The notes beneath the pieces were generated by a model that was given only the letters and a program-made list of their open reading frames with translations, was not told where the DNA came from and searched no databases. The translations under genes were made by a program, and so were the position numbers. From positions 930,001-994,000 of the forward strand of contig CBDATO010000001.1 of NCBI GenBank assembly GCA_965199805.1: a stretch of 64,000 nt of DNA. The letters run 5' to 3'. The stretch's first letter is position 1. Every line of letters begins with the position of its first letter. This document shows positions 40,045-48,620 of the stretch, piece by piece. The DNA is from DATAZK01 sp965199805 (lineage in GTDB: Bacteria; Actinomycetota; Actinomycetes; Frankiales; Frankiaceae).

Positions 40045-42173
40045 GGACGGCGCCGCTCTACTCCAGCGCTCTGCGCACCGACGGCCTGGCGAAGACGGCC
40101 GGCATGTTCCCGTACTCGGGAGACCTCACCGCCGCCGGCATGCTGGTCGGGCGCACGCTGCGCAGCCCGCACGCGCATGCCCGGATCACCCATCTCGACG
40201 TGCGGCCCGCGCTCCGGATCCCCGGGGTGCTGGCCGCGGTCTGCCAGGACGACGTCCCGGGCCGGCTCACGTACGGCCTCAACGTCGCCGACCAGCCGGT
40301 CTTCGCCGACGGGGTGGTGCGCTACGTCGGCGAGCCCGTCGCGGCCGTGGCTGCAGTCGACGCCCGCACCGCCGCGCGGGCCCTGGCCGCGATCGAGGTG
40401 GCGTACGCGCCGCTCGCGCCGCTGACCGATCCCGAGCAGGCCCGCGACAACGATCCCTACAACGTGCTGCACATCCGGCGTGGTGACGCCGATGTGCACG
40501 GGCCCGTGGTGGTGACCGGCAGCTACGTCATCGGCATGCAGGACCAGGCGTTCCTCGGCCCCGAGGCCGGCCTCGCGAAACCCGACGGCCACGGCGGGGT
40601 CGACCTCGAGGTGGCCTCGCAATACCTGCATTCGGACCGCGACCAGATCGCGGCGAGTCTGGGCCTGTCCACCGAGCAGGTTCGCGTGCACCTCGGCGGC
40701 GTCGGCGGCGCGTTCGGCGGCCGCGAGGACGTCACGCTGCACATCCACACCTGCCTGCTCGCCCTGCGCACCGGGCTCCCGGTGCGGATGCGTTACTCAC
40801 GCGCCGAGTCGTTCCTCGGCCATCCCCACCGCCACCCGGCGCGGCTCCGCTATCGGCACGAGGCGACCCCGGACGGTGAGCTGGTCCGGGTCGACGTCGA
40901 CGTGCTCTACGACGGCGGCGCGTACGCCTCGACCAGCAATGCCGTCATCTCCAACGCGGCCTGCTTCGCCGTCGGGCCGTACCGGGTGCCGAATGCCCAG
41001 GTCGACGCCTATGCGGTGCGCACGAACAACCCGCCGTGCGGCGCCATGCGCGGTTTCGGCTCGCCGCAGATCGCGGTCGGCCACGAAGCGCAGATGGACA
41101 AGCTCGCCGCCGCGCTCGGCATGGACCCCGTCGAGCTGCGGCTGCACAACGCCCTGCAGACCGGCGACCGGCTGGTGACCGGGCAGATGCTGACCGGCGC
41201 CACCCCCGTACGCGAGGTGATCGAGGCCGCCTGCCGCTTCCCGCTGCCCGACTCGGCCCCTGCGCCCGGTCACGTGCGCGGCGTGGGGATGGCCGTCGGC
41301 TTCAAGAACATCATGTTCAGCGAGGGCTACGACGACTCGTCGCAGGCGATGGTCCGGCTGACGCTCGACGGCGACGGGCAGCCCGTCGCGCAGATCCGCT
41401 GCGCGTGCGCCGAGGTCGGGCAGGGGTTCGTCACCGTCGCCCGCCAGATCGCCGCCGCCGAGCTGAGCGCGTGCGGCATCGAGCACTACGAGCTCGAGGC
41501 GAGCCACACCGGCAACATCGGCTCCGCCGGCTCCTCGTCCGCCTCCCGGCAGACCTGGATGAGCGGTGGCGCCGTACAGGCCGCGAGCCAGGCCGTCGCC
41601 CGCCTGCTGTCACGCCGGCAGGCCGCCTGGCCCGACGCGTGCCTGCGCGAGCTGCTGGCCTGCGAGCCGATCGAGCACACCGTGACCTTCCGGCACCGTC
41701 CGACCGTGCCGCTGGACGAGAACGGTCAGGGCGACGCCTTCGTCTCGTTCATCTACGCGGCGCATCGGGCGGTCGTCGACGTCGACCCCGATCTCGGCAC
41801 CTGTCGGCTGGTCGCTCTGTCCACCGGCCAGGACGTCGGCCGCGTACTCAACCCGCTGTCCGTGCAGGGCCAGCTCGAAGGCGGCGCCGCGCAGGGCGTC
41901 GGGCTCGCGCTGTACGAGGACCTGATCACCGTCGACGGCGTACCGCAGAACCTCGGCTTCGAGGACTACGTGCTGCCCACCACCGTCGACATGCCGGGCC
42001 TCGACATCGCCTGCGTCGAGGTGCCCGAGCCGGAGGCGCCGTACGGGGCCAAGGGCGTGGGCGAGACGCCGACCATCTCCTCGACTCCCGCTGTCGTGGC
42101 CGCCATCCGCGCGGCAACCGGGCTCGAGCTGCCGGCCGTGCCGGTGCGGCCGGAGCACATCGCCCTAGGGTGA
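40041..42173 (+). CDS. Xanthine dehydrogenase molybdopterin subunit
   Basis: 710 residues, the catalytic subunit. It contains YVGEPVAAVAAVDARTA, GGVGGAFGGREDV (molybdopterin loop), NNPPCGAMRGFGSPQ with the substrate-orienting arginine, and GAKGVGETPTISSTPAV with the base glutamate of xanthine-oxidase enzymes. Residue choices favour purine substrates rather than CO. Its coding region ends the plus-strand purine operon ahead of a large inverted repeat. No XdhC-type maturation gene is in the window. Confidence 0.94.
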   Translation: MRTAPLYSSALRTDGLAKTAGMFPYSGDLTAAGMLVGRTLRSPHAHARITHLDVRPALRIPGVLAAVCQDDVPGRLTYGLNVADQPVFADGVVRYVGEPVAAVAAVDARTAARALAAIEVAYAPLAPLTDPEQARDNDPYNVLHIRRGDADVHGPVVVTGSYVIGMQDQAFLGPEAGLAKPDGHGGVDLEVASQYLHSDRDQIAASLGLSTEQVRVHLGGVGGAFGGREDVTLHIHTCLLALRTGLPVRMRYSRAESFLGHPHRHPARLRYRHEATPDGELVRVDVDVLYDGGAYASTSNAVISNAACFAVGPYRVPNAQVDAYAVRTNNPPCGAMRGFGSPQIAVGHEAQMDKLAAALGMDPVELRLHNALQTGDRLVTGQMLTGATPVREVIEAACRFPLPDSAPAPGHVRGVGMAVGFKNIMFSEGYDDSSQAMVRLTLDGDGQPVAQIRCACAEVGQGFVTVARQIAAAELSACGIEHYELEASHTGNIGSAGSSSASRQTWMSGGAVQAASQAVARLLSRRQAAWPDACLRELLACEPIEHTVTFRHRPTVPLDENGQGDAFVSFIYAAHRAVVDVDPDLGTCRLVALSTGQDVGRVLNPLSVQGQLEGGAAQGVGLALYEDLITVDGVPQNLGFEDYVLPTTVDMPGLDIACVEVPEPEAPYGAKGVGETPTISSTPAVVAAIRAATGLELPAVPVRPEHIALG

Positions 42174-42232
42174 GGCCTCCGGTATCGCAGCGCACCGCAC
42201 AACCAATCGGGTGTCGTCGGGCGTCCCGAGAG

Positions 42233-42304
42233 GGTTTCCGGCCTGACAACCGATCGAATGTATGCGGACACCGTTGCCGTCCGATCGGTTGTTGACGGGA
42301 AACC
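42233..42304. terminator. Long inverted repeat between convergent XDH and adenosine deaminase genes
   Basis: An inner perfect 11 bp repeat, ACAACCGATCG (42246-42256) and its complement (42282-42292), is flanked by an outer 7 bp pair GGTTTCC/GGAAACC (42233-42239 and 42298-42304). The loop is 25 bp. Position between convergent ends fits a bidirectional terminator, but the nearby half-copy CAACCAATCGG at 42200-42210 leaves a protein-binding role open. Confidence 0.55.
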
Positions 42305-42353
42305 TGTCCCTGACCCGGCCGTGACATCCTTTTGGTTGTCTCGATCCGGCCCG

Positions 42354-43346
42354 TCAGGCTCCCGCGCCCAACCACTCCTCGATGCGGGCGAGCCCCTTCT
42401 CGCGTACGCGGTACGGCGCACCCGACGCGACCAGGGACGACCGGGCGATGTCAGCCAGGTCCTCGTCGCTCAGGTGCAGCTCGTTGCGGCAGAGCGTGTA
42501 CTCCTCGAGCAGCCCGGGGCCGAACAGGAGCGGGTCGTCGGCGTTGATGCTGACGCGCACGCCGGCGTCGAGCAGCTTGCGCAGCGGGTGGTGCTCGAGG
42601 TCCGGCACGACCGACAGCAGCACGTTGGAGGTCGGGCAGACGTCGAGGCAGATGTCGTCCTCGACGAGCCGCTCGATGAGAGCCGGGTCCTCGATGGCGC
42701 GTACGCCGTGCTGGATGCGGTCGGCGTGCAGCGCGTCCAGGGCGCCGCGCACGCTGTCGGGCCCGGCGAGCTCACCGGCGTGCGGGGTGCACAGCAGGCC
42801 GGCGTCGCGGGCGATGTCGAAGGCCTCGGCGAACGGCTCCGGCGGCCAGGGTCCCTCGTCGTTGGCGAGGCCGAACGCGGCCACCCCGCGTCCGACGTAC
42901 TTGGCGGCGATGCGGGCCTGGACGACCGCGTCCTCGGGCGACCGGGTGCGGTCGGAAGCGAGCATGAAGGCGGCGGCGACGCCCGTACGCTCGCTGGCCT
43001 TGGTGAGGGCGTCGAGCGCAATCTCGAGGACGTACTCGTCGGGACCGAGCCGCTGGTTGTGGTGCGGCAGGAAGAACGACGGCTCGATGTAGACGGCGCC
43101 GGCGGCCGCGGCGTCGTCGAGCGTCTCGTCGACCAGGCGCGTGAGGTCGGCCGGCTCGCGGAGCACCTCGCAGGCCGCAACGTACATGTCGGCGAACATC
43201 GGGAAGCTGCCGAAGCCGCGCACCACCGGCACGGCCATGCCGTACTTGTGCGCCAGCTCCGCCAGCGTGGACGGGCGCATCCCACCTTCCATGTGCAGGT
43301 GGAGGTGGGCCTTCGGCAGGGCGAGCAGGTCACGTTCGGCTGGCAT
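42354..43346 (-). CDS. Adenosine deaminase family protein
   Basis: 330 residues. Zinc site pattern KAHLHLHMEGG (H16, H18), HAGE (His about 189 and catalytic Glu), the HGVRAIEDP histidine, and INADDP aspartates are all present. SFPMFADMYVAACEVL and CPTSNVLLSVVP follow the adenosine/adenine deaminase layout. It makes inosine or hypoxanthine for XDH. The last gene of its strand before the long inverted repeat. It is distinct from the second ADA homologue at 50903-51991. Confidence 0.93.
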   Translation of the reverse strand: MPAERDLLALPKAHLHLHMEGGMRPSTLAELAHKYGMAVPVVRGFGSFPMFADMYVAACEVLREPADLTRLVDETLDDAAAAGAVYIEPSFFLPHHNQRLGPDEYVLEIALDALTKASERTGVAAAFMLASDRTRSPEDAVVQARIAAKYVGRGVAAFGLANDEGPWPPEPFAEAFDIARDAGLLCTPHAGELAGPDSVRGALDALHADRIQHGVRAIEDPALIERLVEDDICLDVCPTSNVLLSVVPDLEHHPLRKLLDAGVRVSINADDPLLFGPGLLEEYTLCRNELHLSDEDLADIARSSLVASGAPYRVREKGLARIEEWLGAGA

Positions 43347-43393
43347 GGCGAGACGCTATCGAGCGGCGGGTAACAGGCGTGTGACGGGCGATC

Positions 43394-44464
43394 TCAGAGC
43401 TTCTCGAGGATCTCCGTGGTGAACAGGTCCTTGGTGGTCGTGATCCCGCCGACGGCGAGTGTCTTGACGTTCGCGTCCACCTCGGCGGAGTCGATCCAGA
43501 ACAGGCCCTTCTCCTTCGTGGTGTCGGTCAGGATCAGCTGCTGCTGCGCGATATTGATCGCCTCGGCCTGCTTCGGATCGGTCCCGAGCTTCTTGCCGTA
43601 CAGCTTGATCTGCAGGTCGGTGCCCTCCTGCGGGTGATCGAGGTCGTACTGCCAGCCCTGGCGCTCCGCCTTGAGGAAGCCCACGAGCAGGTCGGACTTG
43701 CTGGCCAGGTTCTCCTCGGTCGTGACGTAGCAGTCGGCGTACACGTCGTACTTGAAGTCCGCGAACAGGAACGTGTGCGTCTTGATGCCCTTGAGCTCGA
43801 GGATGCTCGGCTCGTCGGTGATGTAGACGACCTGGCCGTCGACCTCCTTGTTGGCGACCGGCGTCGGGTCGAACTGGACGGGCACGACCGTGATCTTGCT
43901 GATGTCCACGTTGTTGATCTTGCAGAGCGCGTTGAACGCGGTCTGGTTGGCCGCGGCGACACCGATCTTCTTGCCGATCATCTCCTCGGGGGAGCTGATC
44001 GGGTTGCCGGCCAGCGAGAGCACGCAGAACGGGTTCTTCTGATAGCGCGCGCCGATGATCTTGAGCTTGGCTCCCTTTGCCCGGGCCGCGGCCGTGGCAT
44101 CGGCGTTCGATCCGCCGACGAAGGCCTTGCCGGCGACGAGCAGCGGCTCGACGGCCGTCGTGGGCCCGCCGGGGACAAGGGTGACGTCGAGCCCGTTTGC
44201 CTTGTAGTAGCCCTTGTCCAGGGCCAGGTAGGACCCCGCGAACTCGGTGGTCGTCAGCCAGGAGAGCTGGAACTTCACCGCCGTCAACGACGCAGCGCTG
44301 CTGCCCGCCGAGGACGGGGCGGTCGACGAGCCGGACGAACCGCTCGACGACGAACCGCAGGCGGCCAGCAGCCCGGCGCCGGCGACACCGAGCGCCCCGC
44401 CGAGGAAGCCGCGGCGGGAGACGCCCGCGGGGAAAGGAGAACGGGAAAGGTCGGTTGAGCGCAC
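43394..44464 (-). CDS. NMT1/THI5-type ABC substrate-binding lipoprotein (orphan)
   Basis: 356 residues from GTG 44464, with AGGAG five bases upstream. The signal has a twin-arginine motif (SRRGFLGG) and a lipobox (LLAAC), so it is exported folded and lipid-anchored. The mature part, KFQLSWLTTTEFAGSYLALDKGYYKANGLDVTLVPGG, matches periplasmic proteins for pyrimidine-like or thiamine-precursor ligands. No permease adjoins it. It is a paralogue of the protein at 54841-55923 and may share that importer. Divergent from the esterase. Confidence 0.9.
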   Translation of the reverse strand: MRSTDLSRSPFPAGVSRRGFLGGALGVAGAGLLAACGSSSSGSSGSSTAPSSAGSSAASLTAVKFQLSWLTTTEFAGSYLALDKGYYKANGLDVTLVPGGPTTAVEPLLVAGKAFVGGSNADATAAARAKGAKLKIIGARYQKNPFCVLSLAGNPISSPEEMIGKKIGVAAANQTAFNALCKINNVDISKITVVPVQFDPTPVANKEVDGQVVYITDEPSILELKGIKTHTFLFADFKYDVYADCYVTTEENLASKSDLLVGFLKAERQGWQYDLDHPQEGTDLQIKLYGKKLGTDPKQAEAINIAQQQLILTDTTKEKGLFWIDSAEVDANVKTLAVGGITTTKDLFTTEILEKL

Positions 44465-44598
44465 TACGGCTCCTCGGCTCGAGGCATTGCTGCGGGTTGC
44501 CTTCAACCAACAGGCCGGGGAAGTCGCGCTCGTTACCGTCCGGTCAACTCTGTCGCGCGCCGGGTGGCATCGCTCCGAGGCCTGCATACGGTCGGCCG

Positions 44599-45546
44599 AT
44601 GGCTTCTCCAGAGGCGCAGCCGACCCCGAGCGCGGCGAGCCGCCGCATCGTCGAGCAGCTGTGGACGCTGCCGGACAGCGCCGGGCTCGAGGTCGCCGAG
44701 TGGCGTCATGGGGCGAACGGACGCGAACGCGAGCCGCTGCCGCCCGGCCTGACCTCCACCCGCGTCGAGCTCGGCGGCGTGCCGTGCCTGCGGGCGGCGT
44801 TCGACACCGCGCCGGCCGACGGGCCGACCGCGCTGGTGATGCACGGCGGCGGCTTCATCGTCTGCACCGCCGCCACCCACCAGGTGCTCGGCGCGGCGGT
44901 GGCGGCGGCCGCGGGAGGCGGCGCGGTGGTCGTCGACTACGGGCTCTCCCCCGAGCACCGCTTCCCGCGCGCGGTCGAGGACTGCACGGCCGCGTACGAG
45001 GGGCTGCTCGCCGCCGGCACCGACCCGGCGTCGATCTGGTTCTTCGGCGACTCGGCGGGCGGCAACCTGTGCGTCGCGACCTGCCTCGCGCTGCTGCGGG
45101 ACGGCCGGCCGCTGCCGGCGGCGCTGGTGCTCGCGTCGCCGCTGCTCGACATGACCTTCAGCAGCCCGTCGACCCAGGCCAACGGCCCGCTCGACCCGTT
45201 CTCCCGCATCGACTCTCCGGAGCGGATGCTCGCCTACTACCTCGGTCTCGGGCAGAGCGACGGTGCCGACCCGCGCGACCCGCTCGCGTCACCGCTGTTC
45301 GCCGCCGACGCCGACGTCGCGGCCCTGCCGCCGACGTACACGCTGGTGGGCCCCGACGAGACCCTGCTCGACGACGCCACCGCCTTCCACGCCCGACTGC
45401 AGGCGGCCGGGGCGAGCAGCCGGCTCGACATCATCGCCGGCGCCTTCCACACCTGGCTCGGCTACCTCGGCGAGCTGCCCGAGGCCGACGTGTCGATCGA
45501 CCGGATCGGCGGCTTCGTCCGCGAGACGCTCGCGCCCCGCGACTGA
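44599..45546 (+). CDS. Alpha/beta hydrolase, hormone-sensitive-lipase type
   Basis: 315 residues. Oxyanion motif MHGGGF (82-85), nucleophile elbow FGDSAGG (S152), an acid in LVGPDETLLDD and histidine in GAFHTWLG form the triad. HSL-group esterases act on short acyl esters. Its link to purine metabolism is unclear; it sits between an importer protein and 8-oxoguanine deaminase on the plus strand. ATG at 44599 chosen because upstream frame sequence is antisense to the neighbouring gene. Confidence 0.88.
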   Translation: MASPEAQPTPSAASRRIVEQLWTLPDSAGLEVAEWRHGANGREREPLPPGLTSTRVELGGVPCLRAAFDTAPADGPTALVMHGGGFIVCTAATHQVLGAAVAAAAGGGAVVVDYGLSPEHRFPRAVEDCTAAYEGLLAAGTDPASIWFFGDSAGGNLCVATCLALLRDGRPLPAALVLASPLLDMTFSSPSTQANGPLDPFSRIDSPERMLAYYLGLGQSDGADPRDPLASPLFAADADVAALPPTYTLVGPDETLLDDATAFHARLQAAGASSRLDIIAGAFHTWLGYLGELPEADVSIDRIGGFVRETLAPRD

Positions 45547-45615
45547 CTGTTTCGGGCACGTCAACTTTTCATTCGAGGACGGCCGTTGCCCACCGCGTGC
45601 GGGCACCATCGGCAG

Positions 45616-46998
45616 GTGACCAGTCCGTATGTGACCGCTGACCTGCTCATCTCCGGCGCCCGCCTGCTCGTGACGATGGACGACGAACGACGCGAGCTGC
45701 CCGGCGGCTGGGTGGCCATCACCGGCGCGACGGTGACCGCGGTGGGACCCGCCGGCAGCGAGCCGCCGGCCCGTGAGGTCATCGACGCGGCCGGCTGCCT
45801 GGTGACCCCGGGGCTGATCAACACCCATCACCACATGTACCAGAACCTCACCCGCGCCTACGCGCCCGCGGTGAACGAAACGCTCTTCGGCTGGCTCACC
45901 GAGCTCTACCCGATCTGGGCCGGGCTGGACGAGGAGGCCGCGTACCTGTCGGCCTGGGTGGGTCTCGCCGAGCTGGCCCTCGGCGGCTGCACCACCTCCA
46001 CCGACCACCTGTACGTGCACCCGGCCGGAGGCGGCGACCTGCTCACCGCCGAGATCGCTGCGGCCACCGAGCTCGGCATGCGCTTCCATCCCACCCGCGG
46101 ATCGATGAGCCTGTCGAAGAAGGACGGCGGGCTGCCGCCGGACTCGGTGGTGCAGGACGACGACACGATCCTCGCCGACTGCGCCGCGCAGGTGGCCCGC
46201 CACCACGACCCGTCGCCGGGCGCGATGGTGCGCATCGCGCTGGCGCCGTGCTCCCCGTTCTCCGTCACCCCCGAGCTGATGACGCGGACGGCGGAGCTGG
46301 CCGAGCAGCTCGACGTACGCCTGCACACCCACCTCGCCGAAGACGCCGACGAGGACACGTACTGCCTGGAGACGTTCGGCCGGCGTCCGGTCGAGCACTT
46401 CGAGGAGGTCGGCTGGGCCACCGACCGCAGCTGGGTGGCGCACTGCATCTTCCCGAACTCGGACGAGATCGCCCGGCTCGGCCGCTACGGCACCGGCGTC
46501 GCGCACTGCCCGAGCAGCAACCTCATCCTCGGCAACAGCGGCATCGCGCCCGTCGCCGAGTTCCGCGCCGCCGGCGTACCGGTGGGGCTGGGCTGTGACG
46601 GCTCGGCGTCGGCGGACTCCGCCTCACTGTGGATGGAGACCCGCAACGCGATGCTGCTCGGCCGGATGCGTCACGGCGCCGCCGGGATGAGCGCCCGCGA
46701 CGCCCTGGAGATCGCCACCCGGGGCGGGGCGGCGTGCCTCGGCCGGGCGGGCGAGCTCGGCCAGCTCGGCCCGGGTACGGCCGCCGACGTCGTCATCTGG
46801 CCGCTCGAGGGCTTCCGCTACGCGGGTGCGCTGACCGACCCGGTCGAGGCGCTGCTGCGCTGCGGCCCCGGCGCCCCGCGCGACACGATCGTCGCCGGGG
46901 TGCCCGTCGTGCGCAACGGGCTGCTGCTGCACGGCGGTGCCGAGGACGTGCTCAAGCGGCACCGTACGGTGGCCGCCCGGCTGCAGGGCGTCGGCTAA
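45616..46998 (+). CDS. 8-Oxoguanine deaminase-like amidohydrolase
   Basis: 460 residues of the amidohydrolase superfamily (AtzB/guanine deaminase group). Metal motif NTHHHMYQNLTRA (H71, H73), HTHLAED, WVAHCIFP and CDGSASADSASLW are intact; the HHHMYQxLTRA form is typical of 8-oxoguanine deaminases, which yield urate. That product would feed uricase. GTG 45616 lacks a clear Shine-Dalgarno. The stop abuts the convergent aminotransferase stop with no gap. Confidence 0.88.
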   Translation: MTSPYVTADLLISGARLLVTMDDERRELPGGWVAITGATVTAVGPAGSEPPAREVIDAAGCLVTPGLINTHHHMYQNLTRAYAPAVNETLFGWLTELYPIWAGLDEEAAYLSAWVGLAELALGGCTTSTDHLYVHPAGGGDLLTAEIAAATELGMRFHPTRGSMSLSKKDGGLPPDSVVQDDDTILADCAAQVARHHDPSPGAMVRIALAPCSPFSVTPELMTRTAELAEQLDVRLHTHLAEDADEDTYCLETFGRRPVEHFEEVGWATDRSWVAHCIFPNSDEIARLGRYGTGVAHCPSSNLILGNSGIAPVAEFRAAGVPVGLGCDGSASADSASLWMETRNAMLLGRMRHGAAGMSARDALEIATRGGAACLGRAGELGQLGPGTAADVVIWPLEGFRYAGALTDPVEALLRCGPGAPRDTIVAGVPVVRNGLLLHGGAEDVLKRHRTVAARLQGVG

Positions 46999-48198
46999 CT
47001 AAGCGGCCAACAGCCGGTCGACGGCCTCCTGAAGCAGGGGCGGCGGCGCGGTGGCGAAGCACATCCGGGCACCGGCGGCGCTGTCGGCGCCGCCACCCAC
47101 CCGCTCGGGCAACGCGAACGCGGCGCCCGGGATGAACGCGACCCCCCGCTCGAGCGCCTTGACCAGCAACGTGGCGGGGTCGGTGCCGTCCACGAAGCGC
47201 ACCCAGCAGAACATCCCGCCGGCCGGCGTGGCCACCTCGATCCGGGAGCCGAAGCCCTCGCGCAGCGCCCCGACCAGGCAGGTCGCGCGCGCAGCGTACG
47301 AGGCGCGGGAGCGGGCGACGTGGGCCTCCATCCGCGGGGTGTCGGCTGCGGCCTCGTGCAGGAGGCGCTGACCGAAGGTCGAGGTGTGCAAGTCGGTGGC
47401 CTGCTTGGCGCGTACGAGGGCCGACCGGATGGGAGCCGGCGCGATCACCCAGCCGATCCGCAGCCCGGGCCCGAGCACCTTCGAGAACGAGCCCATCCGC
47501 ACCACCCGTTCGCCGAAGCCCGCGATCGGCCGCGGCGGCGGCGCGTCGAACCACAGCTGGCGGTAGGCGTCGTCCTCGACGATCAGGAAGCCGTACCGGT
47601 CGGCCAGCGCGGCCAGCTCGACTCGCCGCACCTCCGGCATCGTCGCGCCGCTCGGGTTGGCGAAAGTCGGGGTGACGTAGACCAGCTTCGGTCGCAGCCC
47701 TTCGTGCAGGGCCTCGGCGAGCAGATCGACCCGCAGCCCCTCGGTGTCCTCCGCCACGCCGATCAGCCGCGGCTCGAAGGGCGCCATCGCCTGCAACGCG
47801 CCGATGTACGCGGGGTCGGACGTGACGACGACGTCGCCCGGGTCGATGAGCACCTTGGCGAGCAGGTCCAGCGCCTGCTGCGAGCCGGACGTGATGAGCA
47901 CGTTGTCGGCCGTGTACGGCCGGCCGCACCAGTCGCTCTCCCACCGGGCGACCAGCTCACGCAGCGGCAGCTCGCCCTCGGTCGTCGAGTACTGCAGCAG
48001 CAGCGCCGCACCCTCGGAGCCGAGCAGCCGGTCCGAGCACTCGCGCAGCCACTGCGCGGGCAGCGTCTCGGGGTCGGGCAGACCACCGGCCAGGCTGATC
48101 ACATCCGGCCGCGCGGTGAGCGCCAGCAGGTCGCGGATCACCGACGACGTCAGGCCGGACGCGCGTCGCGAGATCAGGCCTTCGGCCCAGGCGGTCAT
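46999..48198 (-). CDS. PLP aminotransferase (MocR-free class I/II, LysN-like)
   Basis: 399 residues, fold type I. SLAGGLPDPETLPAQWL, ITSGSQQALDLLAKVL, PTFANPSGATM, VEDDAYRQL and the PLP lysine in GSFSKVLGPGLRIGW are present. This pattern suits 2-aminoadipate/valine-type aminotransferases. It belongs to a different class from the class V ureidoglycine-glyoxylate aminotransferase, so it cannot be called that despite the context. A 74 bp gap separates it from the ferredoxin gene, so it may have its own promoter. Confidence 0.88.
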   Translation of the reverse strand: MTAWAEGLISRRASGLTSSVIRDLLALTARPDVISLAGGLPDPETLPAQWLRECSDRLLGSEGAALLLQYSTTEGELPLRELVARWESDWCGRPYTADNVLITSGSQQALDLLAKVLIDPGDVVVTSDPAYIGALQAMAPFEPRLIGVAEDTEGLRVDLLAEALHEGLRPKLVYVTPTFANPSGATMPEVRRVELAALADRYGFLIVEDDAYRQLWFDAPPPRPIAGFGERVVRMGSFSKVLGPGLRIGWVIAPAPIRSALVRAKQATDLHTSTFGQRLLHEAAADTPRMEAHVARSRASYAARATCLVGALREGFGSRIEVATPAGGMFCWVRFVDGTDPATLLVKALERGVAFIPGAAFALPERVGGGADSAAGARMCFATAPPPLLQEAVDRLLAA

Positions 48199-48272
48199 GT
48201 CTCACATCCCGGGATCGTCTTTTCAAACTCTGGACAACCCGATGGTGACACAGCGACGGAGGAGATCGGACC

Positions 48273-48620
48273 TCAGGTCTTGACCGCCGCCGGCAGCCCG
48301 GTCACGCGCAGCGGATCGACGTCCAGCGCGCCGACGTCGGCGGCCGACCCCGGCGAGCCGAGCGGCTCGCTGCGGCCCGGCAGCAGGTCGGCGAAGAACT
48401 CGAGGTTCTGCGCCACCTCCGGGCTGCCGTCCGGCCCGCCGTAGCCCTGCGCGGTGATGGCGTCGACCGGGCACACCGGCTCGCACGCGCCGCAGTCGAT
48501 GCATTCGTACGGCTGGATGTAGAGCCGCCGGCCACCCTCGTAGATGCAGTCGACCGGGCACTCCTCGACGCAGGAGCGGTCCTTGATGTCGAGGCAGGCA
48601 TCGCTGATCGCGAACGTCAT
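48273..48620 (-). CDS. 7Fe ferredoxin (FdxA type)
   Basis: 115 residues starting MTFAISDACLDIKDRSCVEECPVDC. Cysteines at 9, 17, 21, 25, 40, 43, 46 and 50 follow the [3Fe-4S][4Fe-4S] FdxA layout. The C-terminal ~50 residues (NLEFFADLLPGRSEPLG) are a longer tail than the smallest members. ATG overlaps the stop of the amidohydrolase gene. Likely electron donor to the Rieske oxygenase two genes upstream; no reductase is adjacent. Confidence 0.94.
   Translation of the reverse strand: MTFAISDACLDIKDRSCVEECPVDCIYEGGRRLYIQPYECIDCGACEPVCPVDAITAQGYGGPDGSPEVAQNLEFFADLLPGRSEPLGSPGSAADVGALDVDPLRVTGLPAAVKT

Noticed and set aside
46999..48198. Ureidoglycine-glyoxylate aminotransferase
   Set aside because: The motifs are class I/II aminotransferase (SFSKVLGPGLRIGW), not class V as in PucG.
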